A stretch of DNA of 64,000 bases from Glossina fuscipes (Eukaryota; Arthropoda; Insecta; Diptera; Glossinidae), in the NCBI RefSeq assembly GCF_014805625.2, contig NW_023998414.1:9888282-9952281 (forward strand), in the 5' to 3' direction. Of the stretch, positions 44,249-54,909 are shown piece by piece. The notes below the pieces were generated by a model. That model was not told where the DNA came from and did no database searches. It was given only the letters and a program-made list of their open reading frames with translations. Position 1 is the first letter of the stretch, and each line of letters starts with the position of its first letter. A program made the position numbers and the translations under genes.

Positions 44249-44854
44249 TTATGTATACATATATAGGAACATATTTTTTTTTTTTCAAAATTTTTTATTT
44301 TTTGAATGCGAATAAAACGCCAGTCAACGTGTTAGAGTTTTGCTATATATTTGCTTTGTTATGTTTTTTTTTTTTTTTTTTTTTTTCTTTTTTAGGGGAA
44401 AAAATGTGATGAATTTTTTTTTCTCGCTTTCGGCTCTCGACAGGGAGAACGTGTAGAGTATACCGTAAATATAGTGTGTGTTTGCGTATGTATGTTTCTG
44501 AATGTTTAACATCAACTCCATACACAATTTACTGCTGTTTCAGTTTACACAATAAATTACAATTGCTTGTGCATAAATTTTAAAAGCGACTGAATAGAAC
44601 CAACACAAAGGCACAAAAAACGTCTCTGTATCGGCATAAAAATTTTACTTTATATACATATATATATATATATATAGGAAAACGTTTTCAGTACAAATAT
44701 CTGCTACTAAGATGTGAAGAAATTTTGAATTTAATTTTTTTTTTTTTTTTTTGCTTACGTCTTTTTTCTTTTCATTTTATTCGCCTTTTAATTTTTTATT
44801 TGTTGTTTTTGTTTCTTATCGGATATTATTACTCGGTTTGCAAAGTCATTGTTT
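44249..44854. other. Spacer with poly(T) runs
   Basis: T runs at about 44275-44285 and 44365-44387, (TA)n at about 44657-44678, T run at 44736-44752. No gene seen. Confidence 0.6.
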
Positions 44855-45235
44855 TTTCATATCCAGCCCTGTAAGATGAGGGCATACCCATTTCGTTTAT
44901 TTTCATAATGCACGCAACACCCAAAAGCAGCCGTGAAAGGCCCTATACAGTATACATATTCTTGATCAGAGTTGATTTCGCCATGCCTGTCCGCCTGTGT
45001 GTTGTTTGTTGTTGGCATTCTCCTGTGCCCAAAAACCGGCTGCAAATTTGATAGAAATATTGGAAGTTGTCTCACGCAGATTGGCATTGAAAATGGGCCA
45101 AATCGGTCCGAACAGAAGCCTGCAGTGGAGCATAAACTGAACGCAACTCCGTTTTTCAGCTTTTCGCCGCTTTCAGCCGCTTTCTACGTCGCTTCTATAG
45201 AATGTAGATCCTTTTGCACGATTTTTATGTTTCCT
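44855..45235 (-). repeat. Dispersed repeat family X, long copy
   Basis: The reverse complement aligns over about 370 bp with 8455-8822. Paired blocks include GTTGCGTTCAGTTTATG, GATTTGGCCCATTTTCAATG, CCAATCTGCGTGAGACAAC, GAATGCCAACAACAAAC, GGACAGGCATGGCGAAATC, GCTTTTGGGTGTTGCGTGC and a GGCTGGATATGAAAAA right end. Plus-strand frames here are incidental. Confidence 0.78.
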
Positions 45236-46054
45236 TTAAGTGTTTCAAACTTTCGACCATCTACTACTTAGTCCACACGAATCACTCAATTATTTTATAT
45301 CAATTTATTGTGAAAGATTTTGCAAAATGCATTGCGAGTGCAGTTGAAAATGTCTCCATGTCAGTGAGGCATAACAGTGCAAGAAGAGTGCGAAGACACT
45401 ATTGAGATCATATGATTTTTACTGATTACGCGCCATTTCGTGCAAGTAGATATCAATTACTCGACTCAACTGGTAGAGCTCTTAACGTATTATCTCGTTT
45501 TAGTCAAGACTGAGTGAAAATCATCTCACGAACGTAATGGAAGCCAACGAAAAATTTATGTACTTTATAGAGTTTTTGAAGCTTGTTTTTGCGCTTTCTT
45601 ATAAAGGAATTTAAAAAAATATATTAAATATTGGATAGGCGTAGTTAATTTTCTTCCGTATTTGTACATTTGTCCGCTCTAGGTTATGATCAATGACTTT
45701 TTCATTGATATCAAATCAATTTATGTTTTGCTCCATGTCTAGCTATCTCAGTGCAATGGCACTCACCTCATCAGAAAATAAGTTTGCAGCGCGATTGATT
45801 CAAAAAGACACCTATTGTTGAAAGACCCTATACATCTTACACATACATGTAAAAAATGATGGATATGGTATAATAATTTTAGCTTTTCTAAGCCTTATAT
45901 GGACTCAGCTCCAGTTGATGAGGGGTAGAAGAAAACTTCTTCCAAAATGAAGATACATTTTCATTCACTTGTAATGCTAGGGTATATTAAGTTTGTGTTG
46001 TTGTATTAGGTCCTTAGCGTTCCTGTGGCGTACCAAGAAGTCGTGTTAACAGGC
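45236..46054. other. Spacer; a tRNA-like A box at 45470 only
   Basis: CAACTGGTAGAGCTCTTAAC (about 45467-45486) resembles a tRNA D-arm/A box, but there is no matching B box or SINE body after it. No gene seen. Confidence 0.4.
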
Positions 46055-46400
46055 TGCTATCGCAAATCGGCACAGAAGAAATCGAATTGCCGCTGAAAGC
46101 AATAAGCAGGACAACGGCAGACAAAAAGATTGATAACCTCTTGCGGTATGGCACATAAGCTACTGGAACTAAGAAGAAACAATCTGCGTTTAGTCACGGG
46201 CTTCAACACGGTTTGTAATTCCTTTAGGTACGATCGTAAGAACTTGGGTACATCCGATGTCAATTCATGCAGATTCTGCCAAGAGGCGAAAGAGACGTCC
46301 CATCATATTCTGTGCGAATGTGAAGGCATCTGCATAATCAGACACCATGGGTTAGGCAACAGATACGGCATTGTATCGAAGGAAGGTGGTGGTCTTTAGA
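46055..46400 (+). pseudogene. LINE C-terminal fragment with Cys/His zinc knuckle
   Basis: The plus frame 46130-46399 reads ELRRNNLRLVTGFNTVCN, then NSCRFCQEAKETSHHILCEC at about 46265-46324. The pattern C-x2-C-x8-H-x4-C after a Leu/Arg-rich helix is the C-terminal knuckle found in R1/LOA/I-type LINE ORF2 proteins, following their RNase H-like region. The ATG at its start is unlikely to be a real start. The frame ends TAG at 46397-46399 after diverging. The upstream 46055-46130 may be the preceding segment in another frame. It could belong to the same LINE group as the fragment at the left window edge. Confidence 0.7.
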
Positions 46401-46569
46401 AAAGCCCTAAAACGGAAGAGCTAGGGGTATGGGTGATTAAGATAGATCTTCTAGGTCGCGTTACGGTTTGTACACGGAATTAACAATGATAATTGTGTTG
46501 ATATATCCAACAACCTGAAACACTTAAGATAAACTCACATTTGATTATTTGAATCGATTTAAGCTTAGC
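46401..46569. other. Spacer after the LINE fragment
   Basis: May include the LINE 3' untranslated region; no tail recognised. Confidence 0.35.
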
Positions 46570-46700
46570 TTATCCGTCTGTCCATCTGTCTGTCTTGTTT
46601 ACTTGATAGCAATTTTTGAGAAATTTTGATGAAATTTTTTACACTGACATCGAACACGGGCGTCATGGAATTCTCGTGTAACGTCTTATTTTGAAAAGTC
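46570..46700 (-). repeat. Dispersed repeat family Y, fragment
   Basis: CCGTCTGTCCATCTGTCTGT, AGCAATTTTTGAGAAATTTT and GATGAAATTTTTTACACTGAC match the 39.65 kb and 16.67 kb copies in order. Confidence 0.55.
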
Positions 46701-48267
46701 GTCTTCTGGAAAGCTGTAGGGTAGGTGGTGTAGGTTAGTTGATCGCGAGCGTGTTCCACCATAGTGTTTTTACTCGTCTTATATATGGTTTTCTCCGTAC
46801 ACGGTCAAATGTATTGTCTCTGAACTCACAATATTATACGCACACGCACACACAAAAGCTAGTTACGGATATATTACATCAGAAAAGAGAAAAAATTAAA
46901 CTTTTTTTTTTTTTTTTTTTAATATATGCCATATGTAGGAAAAGAACAGGGAAGAATGGTTCAATCTATGATATACTACACTATCTGGGCCTTGAGAAAT
47001 TGCAGATCGCTATACTTTATTGATATTTTTGATCTTGTTTTGGGAATTGTGCTAATCACAATCAGACGCTTATCAAACGTGTCAAAAATTTGTAAGAAAG
47101 GGGTCAGAGTTTATGCTTCAAGTTTTAACTCTGATGGAGTTAAGTACTCGTTAAATACAACATTGTGTAATTTGCTTGCTTAACTTCATCATTTATCAAA
47201 TGTTAAATTATTTGTTCTCTTCACTTAAGGGACGAGCATTTATATTTAAAAGGCGTGTGTCGTCCCTATTTTGATTATCCAACAATAGTCAATAACCAAA
47301 AGACGGAGAGAACAGTGAAAAAATGCTTCTGAGTAAATTTTATCGGAAAACAATGCTCATCATCAACGCAAAAAAAATACGAGTAAATCAGGCAATCGAA
47401 CCCCTCCACAATATCTGCCTGCAATTTTATTTATTTATTAATTTTAGTTATAACTGCCATTGTTATGATGATGATGATGATGATGTTCATCAGAAATGGT
47501 TATTTATTGAAATATACATTGGAATACTCTTGAAACAGTTTCTATTATCCTCACATGAGAGCGTTTCATTCATTGATATATAGCGAGTAGCGCTGAATTG
47601 GATTGACTAGCAAAGTTCACTCAGTTAATTTTTGTTTTTACTTATGGTACAGTAAAGTAAATGGCGAACTGGTAATGTTTATTGAGAAAAAAAAGAAGAA
47701 GAAAAACACCAAGGAAGGAAACAAGTGGGCATAATGCAAAGAGTTCTGTTTCGTGTTGCTTGTCGGCTTGTTTTTTTAACAAGAGACGTGAAAACAAGAG
47801 TTTTTTTTTCCAACTTAAGTTCGAATTTTGTGCATCGAGTAAAATGCTTTTAATAGGAAAGTTTTGCGTAACGCGACTTAAATAGTTGTGAGTAAGTAAT
47901 TTACGATCAAATCGTCATTAGATTAATTACAATTAATTCGATATATAAAACAAGTTCAAGTTTTTCCAAGTTTCGTTTCGTTCGGTGTCGTAGCGAAAGT
48001 GAATTTAGTTCGTCTGTGCAAAGAAATTCTTTTAATGTTATCCTGGCGATAGTCAAACGAAATTTTGTACAAGTGAAACTTTGGATTCGTCCAGATTTGT
48101 ACTCTTCAAAGTTTAAGGCTCCAGGAACGCTTACCTTCAAATTTTTTGGTGCTGTTCGTGTAAGTACTGATCTATCTATCACGATTGTTGTTACAGTTTC
48201 TGTCCCATACTTTGCTTCAATACGAGTTTATATGTGATGAAAATGTCACGGTATGAACAGTAGACAT
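46701..48267. other. Spacer, no gene seen
   Basis: T run at about 46902-46920, (GAT)7 near 47466-47485. The frames 46739-47023, 46926-47183 and 47323-47583 (+) and 47907-48182 (-) are of ordinary composition but unrecognised. Confidence 0.45.
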
Positions 48268-48495
48268 TTTTTGTGATATAGGAAGTATCACCTACACGTG
48301 CAACACGGTGACGGTCGGAAAGAAGTGAGGAAAAAGAAAGAGATAGGAAGTGAAACCTAGAGCACGTGCGCCGAATCGAGAACTATTGTACAGTTATCGA
48401 CTGCGCATTTGCTATAACTACGGCCAAGTATGGTCTGCAGGACTGAGTTTGAAAACTCGTGAACTCTGACGTGGTGGTTGCGAAGTAAGCACAAC
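48268..48495 (-). mobile_element. SINE family 2, copy at 48.3 kb (minus, degenerate)
   Basis: On the minus strand a degraded B-box region, GAGTTTTCAAACTCAGTCC, is followed by ATACTTGGCCGTAGTTATAG. The pyrimidine block CTTCCTATCTCTTTCTTTTT follows, then CCGTGTTGCACGTGTAGGTG. The last part aligns with GCTGCGTTACACGTGTAGTG of the 54.4 kb copy. The end reads ATATCACAAAAAA, so the GGTCAC-A tail junction is partly kept. Confidence 0.55.
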
Positions 48496-49033
48496 TTTAG
48501 ATAATCATGTAGACAACGATTAAATTCGATGATTCTGGGCTTTATCTATATAAAATAAGAGTTTTCCGTTCCGTGAGCTATTTAGTGCATACAAGTGTTA
48601 CGGGAAGGGAACGCCCACAATTGCATTTTCGACATTCATTACTTTTGTTGTTAGTGTGAAGAAATCTACATCACATTACCCCTTATGTTACTTTACATTT
48701 TGAAATAATTTCATCATTCCTGGATCAAAGCTGAGATAGCACTGCAATATCCATAGCATGGCATCCATGGCATAATTTGGACCGATGAATACGTACTATA
48801 GGACTCGCTCGACAACCTATATAAACATTGTATGTTATGTTTGACATCGCATTTGGTATATATATCCTTTGATTGTTAATAGTTAAAAAAAAAAAAATTC
48901 TAGTTTCACACGATTGGTGTAACGATGCTAGGATCGATTGCTATGAGTGAATTGAAAATGTGAGGCATATGTAAGGTGTTGTTGTATTCAAGAAGGGAAC
49001 CATATTTCATTTCATATTTTTATGTTTACTATA
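48496..49033. other. Spacer between two SINE copies
   Basis: No gene recognised; the A run near 48883-48897 could be a remnant tail. Confidence 0.4.
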
Positions 49034-49250
49034 ACGGATCATTCAGGCAATGTCCTGCTGTGCGTGTAACACGGTGCAAACAGCGACGAAAGCATATAGA
49101 AACAAAGAGCCAGCTCGTTACTCCGCAGCCAAGTGGATGCGTGCACTTACCATACCTAGAATCAAGTATACTCTATCGCACTTTTAATTTGTATCCGTGA
49201 ATTCTCTATGCGAGTTCCGCGTTTCTTATGATCACTTACCGTGTCGCGGT
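49034..49250 (-). mobile_element. SINE family 2, copy at 49.0 kb (minus, degenerate)
   Basis: On the minus strand GTGCGATAGAGTATACTTG and TAGGTATGGTAAGTG correspond to the ATGCGGTACAATTGACTTTG and TAGCTAGAGTGAGTG part. CGTCGCTGTTTGCACCGTGT and TACACGCACAGC match the 54.4 kb and 48.3 kb copies. The 3' block reads GGACATTGCCTGAATGATCC. No poly(A) tail remains. Confidence 0.57.
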
Positions 49251-49736
49251 GCGTAACGAAACTCAAATTTTAGAAATTTCGCAAAGGCGTTTACCCAAAT
49301 TTGCATTTTCCTTCTTTACTACATTATGACAGACTGAGTGTGCGTAGGCCTTTAGCAGATTTACAGTCCCTTGTGAGAAATTCTTAACAATGAAATGTAA
49401 ATGATATAAGTGACAACCTAAAGTATCAATAAATTCGTTTTCAACCCATTGTCAATTCTCTCTCGAATTGCTTTGTTTGCTTTGTTTATCGCAATTGTTT
49501 TGATTTTTACTTGTTGTTCTTTTATCGATAATGTCTAATTTTTTTATTTATTTATTTTTTTTTTTCTTACTCCATTATATTATATGTTATTGGATGTCAT
49601 CCTACTTTCATTCATTGTTGTGAACTGTGTGATTAGAGCTATTTTCTTCTCTTACTCTCCCTCTCTCTCTCTCTCTCTCACTCTGTATTTATGCTTCTTC
49701 TCTACGCTAATTCACACAGCATTCACAGTATCCGCA
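49251..49736. other. Spacer with (CT)n at 49661-49679
   Basis: Nothing coding recognised. Confidence 0.5.
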
Positions 49737-49812
49737 GACAACACAAGACAACACAACATAACACAACACAACACAACACAACATAACATAACATAACACA
49801 GTAACAGTAACA
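49737..49812. repeat. Pentanucleotide ACAAC/ACATA tandem repeat
   Basis: About 75 bp of ACAAC and ATAAC five-base steps, ending in GTAACAGTAACA. It encodes a His/Thr/Gln repeat that I regard as an artefact. Confidence 0.9.
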
Positions 49813-51659
49813 ACAACTTTTGCCACTCTTTTATGCATAACAATTTTCAAGTATTATTGTTTTGTGTTAATGCAATAACAATAACGGTAGTATAACAATA
49901 CACTAACACCACTAAACCTGTAACAACTCTATTGATGAAAAAATGCGACGTACATATTGTGACAATATCCTTTCAGCATTGCTTTTATCTTTTCTATTTT
50001 TATTTACTTTTTTTTTTTTTTTTTGCCTTTCGTTGGATTCCTTTTTTTAATTTTGTTATTTGCTGGCGCTGTTGTTGTTAGCTTTAATTTTTTTTTGTTT
50101 GCATGTTGTTAAAATTTATTATGTGACGACCGTAGTTGGCGCTTGTGTTTTCTACGAACTTGATACGTTTTCTAAATAAATAGATTTTTATGGTTAAACG
50201 TATTGTCTCTGCTGCTAAAGTTTTTCGTGGTATTTCTTTTTGCCTTTTTAACAAATAAAATTTTACGATATTAACTTTAATATTTGTTTACTCGTTTTCC
50301 TTCTTGCGAATTAATTAACTTTTAATTAAGTGCGAATACTTGAATTTACTTGGATTTGCTCAGCCACAAGGTGAGCGAGCTTATCAACCTATCTAAACGC
50401 TAGACATTACATCTCTTCTCATATCATAACGTCCTCATATCGGAATAATATTTTACCCAAAAAAAAAAAAAAAAAAAAAAGAAAAGAAACTGAACATAAT
50501 CATTGCCGATTGTCATATAAATAAAAAAATCTATCCAATATTGATTACTGTACTTGATATCTATTGCATTTGTTAATTTAATTTAGGTATAAATATGGAA
50601 AATGCTTTCTCCTTTGTTCTTCTTTGCTTTACAAAATCTATAATCTTACCTTGCCTTATACAGAGGCTGGCTGTCCTCTCATAGTAATATATTATATTGT
50701 ATGTAAACTAAAAGGGAATAACAGAGTTGCATCTGTGCGGTTTTTTGTGTGTGGTCAACTCGTTTGGGATAACATAATATAAATGTAAACTAACCAGGTT
50801 GCCTTAACTACAAGTTATATATATATATATATATATATATATGTAGCGATAAAGGACTAACAATGATATATGATTAGCATATATTGGACTGTTTCTCTTA
50901 TTTTTTTCCAGTACGTGCGCCCTTTGATGCCCGTTACACTTTTAAATGCTTTCCAAGGTTGCTTCCTTTAGCGAGCTATGTCCGTCCAAACTATGCATTT
51001 TAAGTAAGGGATCAACTAACGCCCGTTGGCATTGTTGGTCGTGTAAAAAGATTTGCTTGATTTTTCAACTATAAATTTACAAATAGTATAGTGTTGTTGT
51101 TGTTTGACTTTATTGTTTATTACAGTCTTAAGGGTTGTAACACGGATTTCCACTCTAAATGTTCGGATAACTTTAATTGCTACTATCACGTTTCAACTAA
51201 GAGCTTATTAATCTTTTATTGTGCCTAACAGCAAGATGATGATCATAGTCTTAACAATATGATTCCGTGTTATTCCGCCAAAGTTATCGAAAGAGAAATA
51301 AGCTCAATATAAACGATTTACTTGCTCATTATATGATGGACACTTTCACGCTTTTCAACATTTTATGTTTGTAAAAAGTCAATTATTTGCCTTATCACGA
51401 TATTCAGCGATTCGAGTGACCTGGCAGCCTTGCTCTTGTTACTATAGTGACGATCCTGCGAACATATAAAATCAATTTTGATCGTTTCGCTCTTCTTGAG
51501 AGTTCCCGTTATTACCATTTTCGAGTTTTCCCGAACACTAATTACAAACTCATTTCCAAATGCCACAAACGTGAATAGTCTGTCGGCTTAGAGCCTTCTA
51601 AGGAATTTGTGGCAATCAGTTGCACTTTACATTAGGTGTACGAATCATTTTCTGTTGTT
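49813..51659. other. AT-rich spacer, no gene seen
   Basis: T run at about 50009-50024, A run 50459-50480, (TA)n 50817-50842. The minus frame 51363-51566 is unassigned. Confidence 0.5.
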
Positions 51660-51845
51660 TTTGATAAAGTTCAACTGGATTTTATTTTATGCTTTTTACA
51701 AAGCTTAATAATCGAAATATGCTTTCATCATTATCTATGACTTTTTGCCATTTATCGGGGATCGGGAACTTAGGGATGCTCTATGTGATTCCTGATCTGC
51801 TGCATCGATCGGAATAGGCGATAATCGGGTGGGAGGCCGGTCTGA
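51660..51845 (-). pseudogene. Mariner transposase C-terminal remnant
   Basis: On the minus strand PPDYRLFRSMQ (51797-51835) corresponds to the third catalytic Asp block of mariner (Ser-Asp-Tyr-x-Leu-Phe-Arg-Ser-Met). About 24 codons later, in a different frame, comes PDKWQKVIDNDESIFRL (51727-51753 for its core), the family's C-terminal Lys-Trp-Gln-Lys-Val-Ile-Asp block. The third Asp is kept, but the frame break (73 bp offset) and a shortened interval show decay. The sequence upstream on the minus strand (to 52030) does not clearly show the first two catalytic blocks. Confidence 0.68.
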
Positions 51846-53472
51846 AAAATATTGCCGAGTGCGATAAAATTTCTGAGCTTAAGCTGACAGATATGCCCTG
51901 GGCTGCTTTCCCTGGGGACGGACAGACATATCCAAAGTTTAATCGCTTTCAAGACTAATATTTTTTGCATAGAATCCAAGCAAAACCAGTTTCTAACTCT
52001 TTTGTAGCTTCTAGCATTTACAAGGCAAGCCAATTCAATGATTTAGGTACCTTTAGCAACATTTTTTTTGCAGATTGATTCATAAATGACATCCATCTAT
52101 TTAAATTTCGTTATACAGCTTTCGAACGACAGCTAGTAACGAACTGAAACTTGCATTGTTCATAGATCAATGCTTAAGTCGTCTATACATGAAAAGTGGA
52201 AAAATTGATTGTGGCAGGGACGCTTTAGGAAGCAACCAATTTTAGCGGGAGAAATTTAGTTGTACACCTATAGTACACAAGAGAAAATGTAACTAGAGAT
52301 GGAAATTGAAACACAGACAGAAAATAAAGTGAGATAAAAAAATCAAAAATTTAGTGAGAAGAAAGCGAAGCAAAGATTAGAAATCGAAATGGAAAACTTG
52401 TAAGTGATAGAGTGGAAAGAAAGCATTGAAAGATGATATTGGAAAATGGATAATGAAAAAAAAGATGAGTAAAAGCAGAAATTACGTAAGCAAGTCAAAG
52501 TTTATTATGTTGATTGAAAATTCAAAATTTTATTTACTGACTTAACTTCACTTATTTGACTATCGTTTCCTATTCTTTTTTCTTTCTTTTTTTTTTTTAT
52601 TATTTATTTGTTTAGGTTTCCTTTTAATCTTAGGCTGAAAACGTTATATAATTAAGGAAATTCTTAATTTTATTGCCAAACTTTTGCTAAAATGCACACG
52701 CATATTAACACTTGCGTACTTTTTTTGAGAAAGAGACCTAAGCACCAACAAACGTACCCAAACTTTTATGAGAAACTTCTATGTATATGTATATGTGCTT
52801 GCATTTTTTTTTTTGTTTTTTTTTTTTTTTGTCTTAACAAAGTTCACTTTAAATATGAAAGTTTTAAATAAATTGCATTGCAGCTGCTCGTACTTGTTCT
52901 TAAGTCATTTTGATGAATAAGTACATGAACATATATACATATATATGAATATATTCGCACATTTTTACTTATATTTATATTTATATATATATTTATGTAT
53001 ATCATATATGCGATATATGAATATGCGTATGTATGGTAAATCAGCTTACGTTATCTGCAAAGACTCAATCGTACATGAAAGTGCACATAGGTACGTTCTC
53101 GTTTAAATAATTTCAAAGTTTCTTTCCTTCGAAAAAGTGATGTAACATTTTTGTCTTAATTTCCTTGTAAATTTTTCATATATATTTTTTATAATTTATT
53201 TATATTTCAACTTGAATTATATGCTGTGCAATGGTTTTCGTTTTCGCACAGATTCTGAAAAAAATTCATTTTGTAAATTTCTTCATTCATTTCTCAAATT
53301 ACGCTCATAATGACCTCTGGTATGCGCGTACACTGAAATGTTCTCATCGACATCGTATGCATGTATCAAAAATTTTTCATAACTTTCTAGCAAGTGTTAA
53401 CCATCTAAAGATTTTCATGAGCAATGCTTTCAACAGAGCGCTTAGATTTTCGAAATTTAAGGAGACCAAAAA
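51846..53472. other. Spacer, possible extension of the mariner remnant to 52030
   Basis: An open minus frame runs to 52033, in frame with the Asp-Tyr block, but has no further match I can name. A GGGGACGGACAGACAT at 51914-51929 recalls the family X core in forward orientation, so this stretch may be a mosaic. The remainder is AT-rich. Confidence 0.35.
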
Positions 53473-53524
53473 AAATAAAAAAATAAATAAATAAATAAAT
53501 AAATAATTAAATTAATAAATAAAA
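53473..53524. repeat. (AAAT)n tandem repeat
   Basis: AAATAAAT steps over about 50 bp, degenerate at the right. Confidence 0.93.
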
Positions 53525-54354
53525 GGAGAAATTATTTTTTACCCAAAAAAAACTGCCATTGCATGTTTTGCTTTGCACGATTAGCTATGATTTTGATTTG
53601 ATCCCTTAAGTAATCAGGAATAATATGAAAAGATGATTATAAGCATTGTAAACTGTTAAGTGGTCTAACAATTTGATCTTCCAATCATAATTGCACAGCG
53701 CTATTACGGTTCCGTATAAAGATGCAATTCTCGGAAGAACATTTTTTAAAACGGTAAGCAGCATAACTACAACTACTGTTATTTTTCAGGCCGTGTATGA
53801 AATAACATTCTCTCGTGCAATGCGAGAAGGGGAAGCTTCTCTTTGGTTGAAAGGCAAATCTTTCCGTTCCAATTGCACGAAAAACAACTTGTAAAATGTT
53901 CTACGTACTCCTCCCAGTTAAAGCGTAGACATGTGGATTACGCGACTTTTGTTGTTATTAGACGAACTACGTTGCTTGCCGTTAACCCTTTCAAATTAAC
54001 GATCGTCTTGTAAGAATATCTCTAGTGTTGCCATTCTTCCAAGATTTCTCAACAACAATTTTCTTACGTTTTTTTTATCAAAAACATTTTTCGCTTTTCG
54101 TGTTAGCAAAGTCGCAGTTGGACATGGCAGCTGCATTAGCGTTCATTCATCTATGCAAACAAATTATTAGTTAATGTCTGACCTTCGCATGAGAAATGTC
54201 GGTTTATATCAGTTGCGTTCCTTTTAGTAAAGTTGGGAAAAGGTGTTCTTGATTTGCTGACTCTGTTAAATGAAATAAACTTCGATCTACCTGAGGCTTT
54301 CCTTTTCATAAACCTTATCTAATGTAGATTTAATTACGAATTGCTGCCTATGTA
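53525..54354. other. Spacer, nothing recognised
   Basis: The plus frame at 53691-53894 is unassigned. Confidence 0.45.
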
Positions 54355-54603
54355 AACTGCCGTAACGTAGCCAAGCACATGTAAGGCGGTACTAGGACAA
54401 ATTCGTGCCGAGGTTGGCATTACTCTCTGCATTAATTACGACTAGTTTGTGTCCGCAGCCATAGTGAGTGGCCGGTCTGTAAACGCACAACCCATCTCTC
54501 TGTCTATCTCTATCTACTTACCTTTTTCTAACCATCGCTGCGTTACACGTGTAGTGAGCATCCCATCCGAGTTGTTGGTCACAAAAAAAAAAAAAAACAA
54601 AAA
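54355..54603 (+). mobile_element. SINE family 2, copy at 54.4 kb with A-rich tail
   Basis: A head with ACGTAGCCAAGCACATGTAA leads to TTTGTGTCCGCAGCCATAG and TGAGTGGCCGGTCTGTAAA, matching TTTGTCGGTAGCTAGAG and TGAGTGATCAGTCGGTAAA at 29.2 kb. The pyrimidine segment TCTCTCTGTCTATCTC follows, then GCTGCGTTACACGTGTAGTG. The 3' end CATCCCATCCGAGTTGTTGG is followed by TCAC and an A-rich tail (54583-54603). Confidence 0.68.
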
Positions 54604-54687
54604 TTCCTCCCATCTCTAAATAGCTTTTAAGCTCATTGCTGAAAATCGAAATGCATTAATATTTTCACTGCATATGCAATCACTTGA

Positions 54688-54909
54688 AATACGCATAAGC
54701 GTGCGGCAGCGCCGACTTGGGAGGCAACCGGAGTGTCACAAAAAGACGACTTGAGGGCTATTAGCGATCCTTATATAAGGACGTATTTGAATACAAGCGA
54801 TGAGCGGGATGTTCATCGCGTTCATCTCGCGCTAACAATGTGCACGGAAGCTCTTCGCGCGGAAGCTTTACGCGCCATTGCAGCAGATTATCTAGCTTTC
54901 TCTTTTTAG
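54688..54909 (+). other. Unrecognised 73-codon open frame in a GC-rich pocket; possible exon or element fragment
   Basis: After a TGA at 54685-54687 the frame stays open to TAG 54907-54909. It reads PTWEATGVSQKDDLRAI, later YLNTSDERDVHRVHLAL and CTEALRAEALRAIAADYLAF. Composition is protein-like (Ala, Asp, Glu, Arg, few Lys/Phe/Asn runs), third codon positions are mixed, and GC content is well above the AT-rich flanks. The only ATG is internal (54838-54840). TCTCTTTTTAG at its end resembles a splice acceptor for something further right, but I see no matching donor. I recognise no family. It could be a coding exon, part of a transposon protein or chance. Confidence 0.3.

Noticed and set aside
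44018..44409. Long Tyr/Ile/Val/Cys-rich open frames on both strands
   Set aside because: They are translations of a TA/TATG/GT microsatellite and a poly(T) tract.
45455..45545. Possible tRNA gene from CAACTGGTAGAGCTCTTAAC
   Set aside because: Only an A-box-like part is present; no B box, acceptor stem or SINE body could be found.
54769..54780. TATA-containing palindrome CCTTATATAAGG as a core promoter
   Set aside because: It lies inside the candidate coding frame and no initiator or downstream element could be supported.
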